In this document: positions 11,468 through 13,795 of the stretch, piece after piece
Layout of the letters: every line of letters begins with the position of its first letter
How positions within the stretch are numbered: position 1 is the stretch's first letter
Assembly: GCA_013042035.1 (NCBI GenBank)
Contig: JABDQX010000129.1
Span: 1 to 13,795, forward strand
Length of the DNA: 13,795 bases
Direction: 5' to 3'
DNA from: Gammaproteobacteria bacterium
Lineage (GTDB): Bacteria > Pseudomonadota > Gammaproteobacteria > HK1
Position numbers and translations under genes: made by a program
The notes under the pieces: generated by a model
Told to the model about the DNA's origin: nothing
Seen by the model: the letters and a program-made list of their open reading frames with translations, nothing else
The model's database searches: none

Positions 11468-13795
11468 TTACAACAACTCCTTCAACTGACGCAAGACATC
11501 CAGGGCCTTTCTGGGCGATAGGGCATCGGCGTCCACCGCAGCCAAAGCCTCCACGACCGCGTGATTGGGATCTTCGCGAAATAGCGTAAGCTGACCGGAA
11601 TCCGGCGCAGCCCGGGCGGTATCCGATTCTTGTAGGGATTCCGGCAAGGGTTCCGATGGCGGTTTCGAGGGTGGTTTCGAGAGTGGTGGCAGGCTCCGAT
11701 GATTACCGGATTCGAGTTCTTTCAACATTTGGCGCGCCCTGTCGAGAACGCCGGATGGCACCCCGGCGAGCGCCGCCACCTGAAGCCCATAGCTGCGATC
11801 GGCGGGCCCCTCCCTGACCTGATGTAAAAACACGATCTCGTGGCCATGCTCCACGGCATCCAGGTGTACGTTGGCCACCGAATCCACCCGGGACGGAAGG
11901 TCCGTCAACTCGAAGTAATGGGTAGCAAAGAGCGTGAAGGCGCGGGTTTGCTCCGCCAGATGCATGGCCGCCGCAAAGGCAAGCGCCAGGCCATCGTAGG
12001 TGCTGGTCCCCCGGCCGATTTCATCCATCAGCACCAGACTTTGTTCGGTGGCGTTATGCAGGATGTTGGCGGTTTCCGTCATCTCCACCATGAAGGTGGA
12101 CCATCCTCCGGCGAGATCATCGGCCGCACCGATGCGGGTAAAGATCCGATCCACCGGACCGATAACGGCGCTTTCGGCCGGCACGAAACTCCCCACCGAG
12201 GCCAACAGAACAATCAAGGCACTCTGGCGCATGTAGGTGGATTTGCCCCCCATATTCGGGCCGGTGACGATAAGCATGCGGCGCTCATCGGACAGATCCA
12301 GATCATTGACCACAAAAGGCTCCGCCGATACCTGCTCCACCACGAGATGCCTGCCGCCGGTGATTCGAATACCGGGCGCATCGGACAATTCCGGCGCGCA
12401 CAAATTCAGATCCACGGCGCGTCCGGCCAGATTGATGAGTACGTCGATTTCCGCCAGAGCGCCCGCCGAACGTTGCAGTGGATCAAGATCTTCACTGACT
12501 CGGACAAGCAGCTCTTCATACAGCGCCCTTTCCCGGGCAAGAGAGCGCTCGCGAGCGCTTAGCGCCTTGTCCTCGAACACCTTGAGTTCCGGCGTGATAT
12601 AACGCTCCGCGCCCTTCAGGGTTTGCCGCCGAATGTAGTTGGCCGGCGCCCTGTCGGCCTGGGCGCGGCCAAGCTCGATGTAATAACCATGAACGCGGTT
12701 ATAACCCACCTTGAGGTTGGCGATACCGGTTCGCTCGCGCTCGGCCTTTTCCATCTCCACCAGCAACTGCCCGGCATCGCTACCGAGATTGCGCAGTTCA
12801 TCGAGATCGGCATCGAAGCCCATGGCTATCACGCCGCCATCCCGGGCGAGCACCGGTGGCGATTCGACGATGGCCCGCGTCAATAAATCGTGTAACGCCG
12901 GATAATCGCCCATGGTCTCCAGCAACTCGGCGAGCAATGGTGATTCGATGGTCGCCAGTGCCCCACCCAGAGCCGGTAGGGTACCGAGTCCCCGGCGCAA
13001 CTGCGCCAGATCCCGGGGCCTCGCCGACCCGAGGGCAACCCGCGCCAGGATCCGTTCCATATCGCCGATTTCCCGTAACAGGTTCCGCGCTGTTTCGATC
13101 TCGCGCACGCCCAGCATTGCGGCGACACAGCCGTGCCGAAGACCGAGCAGGTGGTGATCGCGCAACGGATACCCTAACCATCGGCGAAGCAACCGGCTGC
13201 CCATGGGGGTCACGGTTCTGTCCATGACGCCAACCAGGGTATTTTGTGACGATTGCCCCAGCGTCTCCGAGATCTCCAGATTACGCCGGGTCACGGCATC
13301 CAGGATCAACGAGTCCTCGCGCCTTTCCACCCGAAAACCCCGGATGTGAGGCAGCTTCGATCGCTGGGTATCCCTGGCATATTGAAGCAAACTGCCGGCC
13401 GCAGCGATCAATAGCGGTGAATCACAACCGAAACCGGCCAGATCCCGGGTGCCGAACTGCTGGCACAACAACCGCTGTCCACTGTCGGGCTCGAAATGCC
13501 AGGGCGGTTGCCGTCGAAGACCCGGATATTCCTGTAGCAGGCGTGGCCCCCGGATATCCTCGCTGATGAGCAGCTCCGCCGGTTTCAAGCGTTCCAACTC
13601 CGCGCCCAGGGCATCGGCTCCCTGGGCCAACAGCACAGAGAAACGTCCGCTGCCGAGATCGAGACTGGCGATGCCGAAAACATCCTCGGCGGCATCGGGG
13701 ATAGTGGCGGGATGGACGGCCACCAGCAGATTCTCGTGGTGATCTTCCAGAAGGGCTTCGTCGGTCACCGTGCCCGGGGTTACGATCCGGACAAC
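11468..13795 (-). CDS. mutS: DNA mismatch repair protein MutS, 5' part beyond the window
   Basis: MutS recognises base mismatches and small loops and recruits MutL. The visible 775 codons start within the N-terminal mismatch-recognition domain at [14 protein letters not shown], which matches E. coli MutS at about residue 90, so roughly the first 90 residues are off the right edge. The connector and core/lever domains follow. Then comes the ATPase, with Walker [27 protein letters not shown] (Walker B and signature) and [11 protein letters not shown]. The segment [19 protein letters not shown] is the usual helix-turn-helix/dimer region. A proline-rich linker with a 12-bp repeat leads to the short C-terminal tail ([18 protein letters not shown]) that mediates tetramers. 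The stop is at 11470-11468. The GTG at 13768 is internal, because homology continues upstream of it. Confidence 0.96.
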   Translation of the reverse strand, partial: VVRIVTPGTVTDEALLEDHHENLLVAVHPATIPDAAEDVFGIASLDLGSGRFSVLLAQGADALGAELERLKPAELLISEDIRGPRLLQEYPGLRRQPPWHFEPDSGQRLLCQQFGTRDLAGFGCDSPLLIAAAGSLLQYARDTQRSKLPHIRGFRVERREDSLILDAVTRRNLEISETLGQSSQNTLVGVMDRTVTPMGSRLLRRWLGYPLRDHHLLGLRHGCVAAMLGVREIETARNLLREIGDMERILARVALGSARPRDLAQLRRGLGTLPALGGALATIESPLLAELLETMGDYPALHDLLTRAIVESPPVLARDGGVIAMGFDADLDELRNLGSDAGQLLVEMEKAERERTGIANLKVGYNRVHGYYIELGRAQADRAPANYIRRQTLKGAERYITPELKVFEDKALSARERSLARERALYEELLVRVSEDLDPLQRSAGALAEIDVLINLAGRAVDLNLCAPELSDAPGIRITGGRHLVVEQVSAEPFVVNDLDLSDERRMLIVTGPNMGGKSTYMRQSALIVLLASVGSFVPAESAVIGPVDRIFTRIGAADDLAGGWSTFMVEMTETANILHNATEQSLVLMDEIGRGTSTYDGLALAFAAAMHLAEQTRAFTLFATHYFELTDLPSRVDSVANVHLDAVEHGHEIVFLHQVREGPADRSYGLQVAALAGVPSGVLDRARQMLKELESGNHRSLPPLSKPPSKPPSEPLPESLQESDTARAAPDSGQLTLFREDPNHAVVEALAAVDADALSPRKALDVLRQLKELL
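11627..11686. repeat. five degenerate 12-bp tandem units in the mutS linker
   Basis: Five units of four codons follow one another on the minus strand, reading [20 protein letters not shown]. The first three are nearly identical in DNA (TTTCGAGAGTGG, TTTCGAGGGTGG, TTCCGATGGCGG on the plus strand). They lie in the flexible segment between the ATPase and the C-terminal tetramer tail, where sequence is poorly conserved. Slippage here would keep the frame. Confidence 0.75.

Noticed and set aside
13768..13795. GTG at 13768 as the mutS start
   Set aside because: The nine codons to the window edge continue MutS homology (VVRIVTPGT), so the gene is cut by the window and not started there.

Overview
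The window reads as chromosomal DNA of a gammaproteobacterium. L27, L21, RsmE, RlmB, glyoxalase II, CstA, GspK/GspL and MutS all read like gammaproteobacterial proteins, with E. coli-like ribosomal proteins and MutS. A sulfur-oxidising or Chromatiales-type host is only my guess, from the mix of moderately GC-rich genes, several small palindromic elements and a branched-chain amino-acid-type ABC transporter. Housekeeping genes are interrupted by small non-coding mobile elements and one toxin-antitoxin cassette.

Layout. 1-480 (minus): rpmA (cut by the window edge) and rplU, overlapping by 11 bases, with a long leader running back to about 600 and a hairpin around the rplU ribosome binding site. 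639-2328 (plus): two rRNA methyltransferase genes, rsmE (16S) and rlmB (23S), separated by palindromic element A copy 1. 2329-2638: a non-coding gap with an 80-base palindrome, a second GC-rich hairpin and a likely gloB promoter. 2639-5244 (plus): gloB, then a half copy of palindromic element B, then a cstA-family transporter. 5337-5917 (minus): two small coupled genes, a zinc-ribbon/glycine-zipper protein and a three-helix membrane protein. 6018-8546 (minus): gspL and gspK of a type II secretion system. Element A copy 2 lies between them, and a full-length element B sits inside the gspK start. 8546-11398 (minus): livF and livK of an ABC transporter, separated by a ccdAB toxin-antitoxin module on the plus strand. 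11468-13795 (minus): mutS, lacking its first part because of the window edge.

How the genes relate. rsmE and rlmB are both ribosome-maturation enzymes and lie next to ribosomal protein genes, so the left end has a translation theme. GspK and GspL belong to the same secretion machine (minor pseudopilin at the tip; inner-membrane assembly platform), but gspG-J and gspM are not beside them. LivK captures substrate in the periplasm and LivF powers its import; the partner permease genes and livG are not in the window.

The most interesting observation is element B, a 183-base near-perfect palindrome with a 3-base target duplication. It has landed inside codon 2 of gspK with a net gain of exactly 62 codons and no stop codon. 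The reading frame survives, but the prepilin leader becomes 68 residues instead of 6. The second is element A, whose two copies show matching changes in both arms (GTCA/TGAC in one, CTCA/TGAG in the other), as if pairing of the arms were selected.
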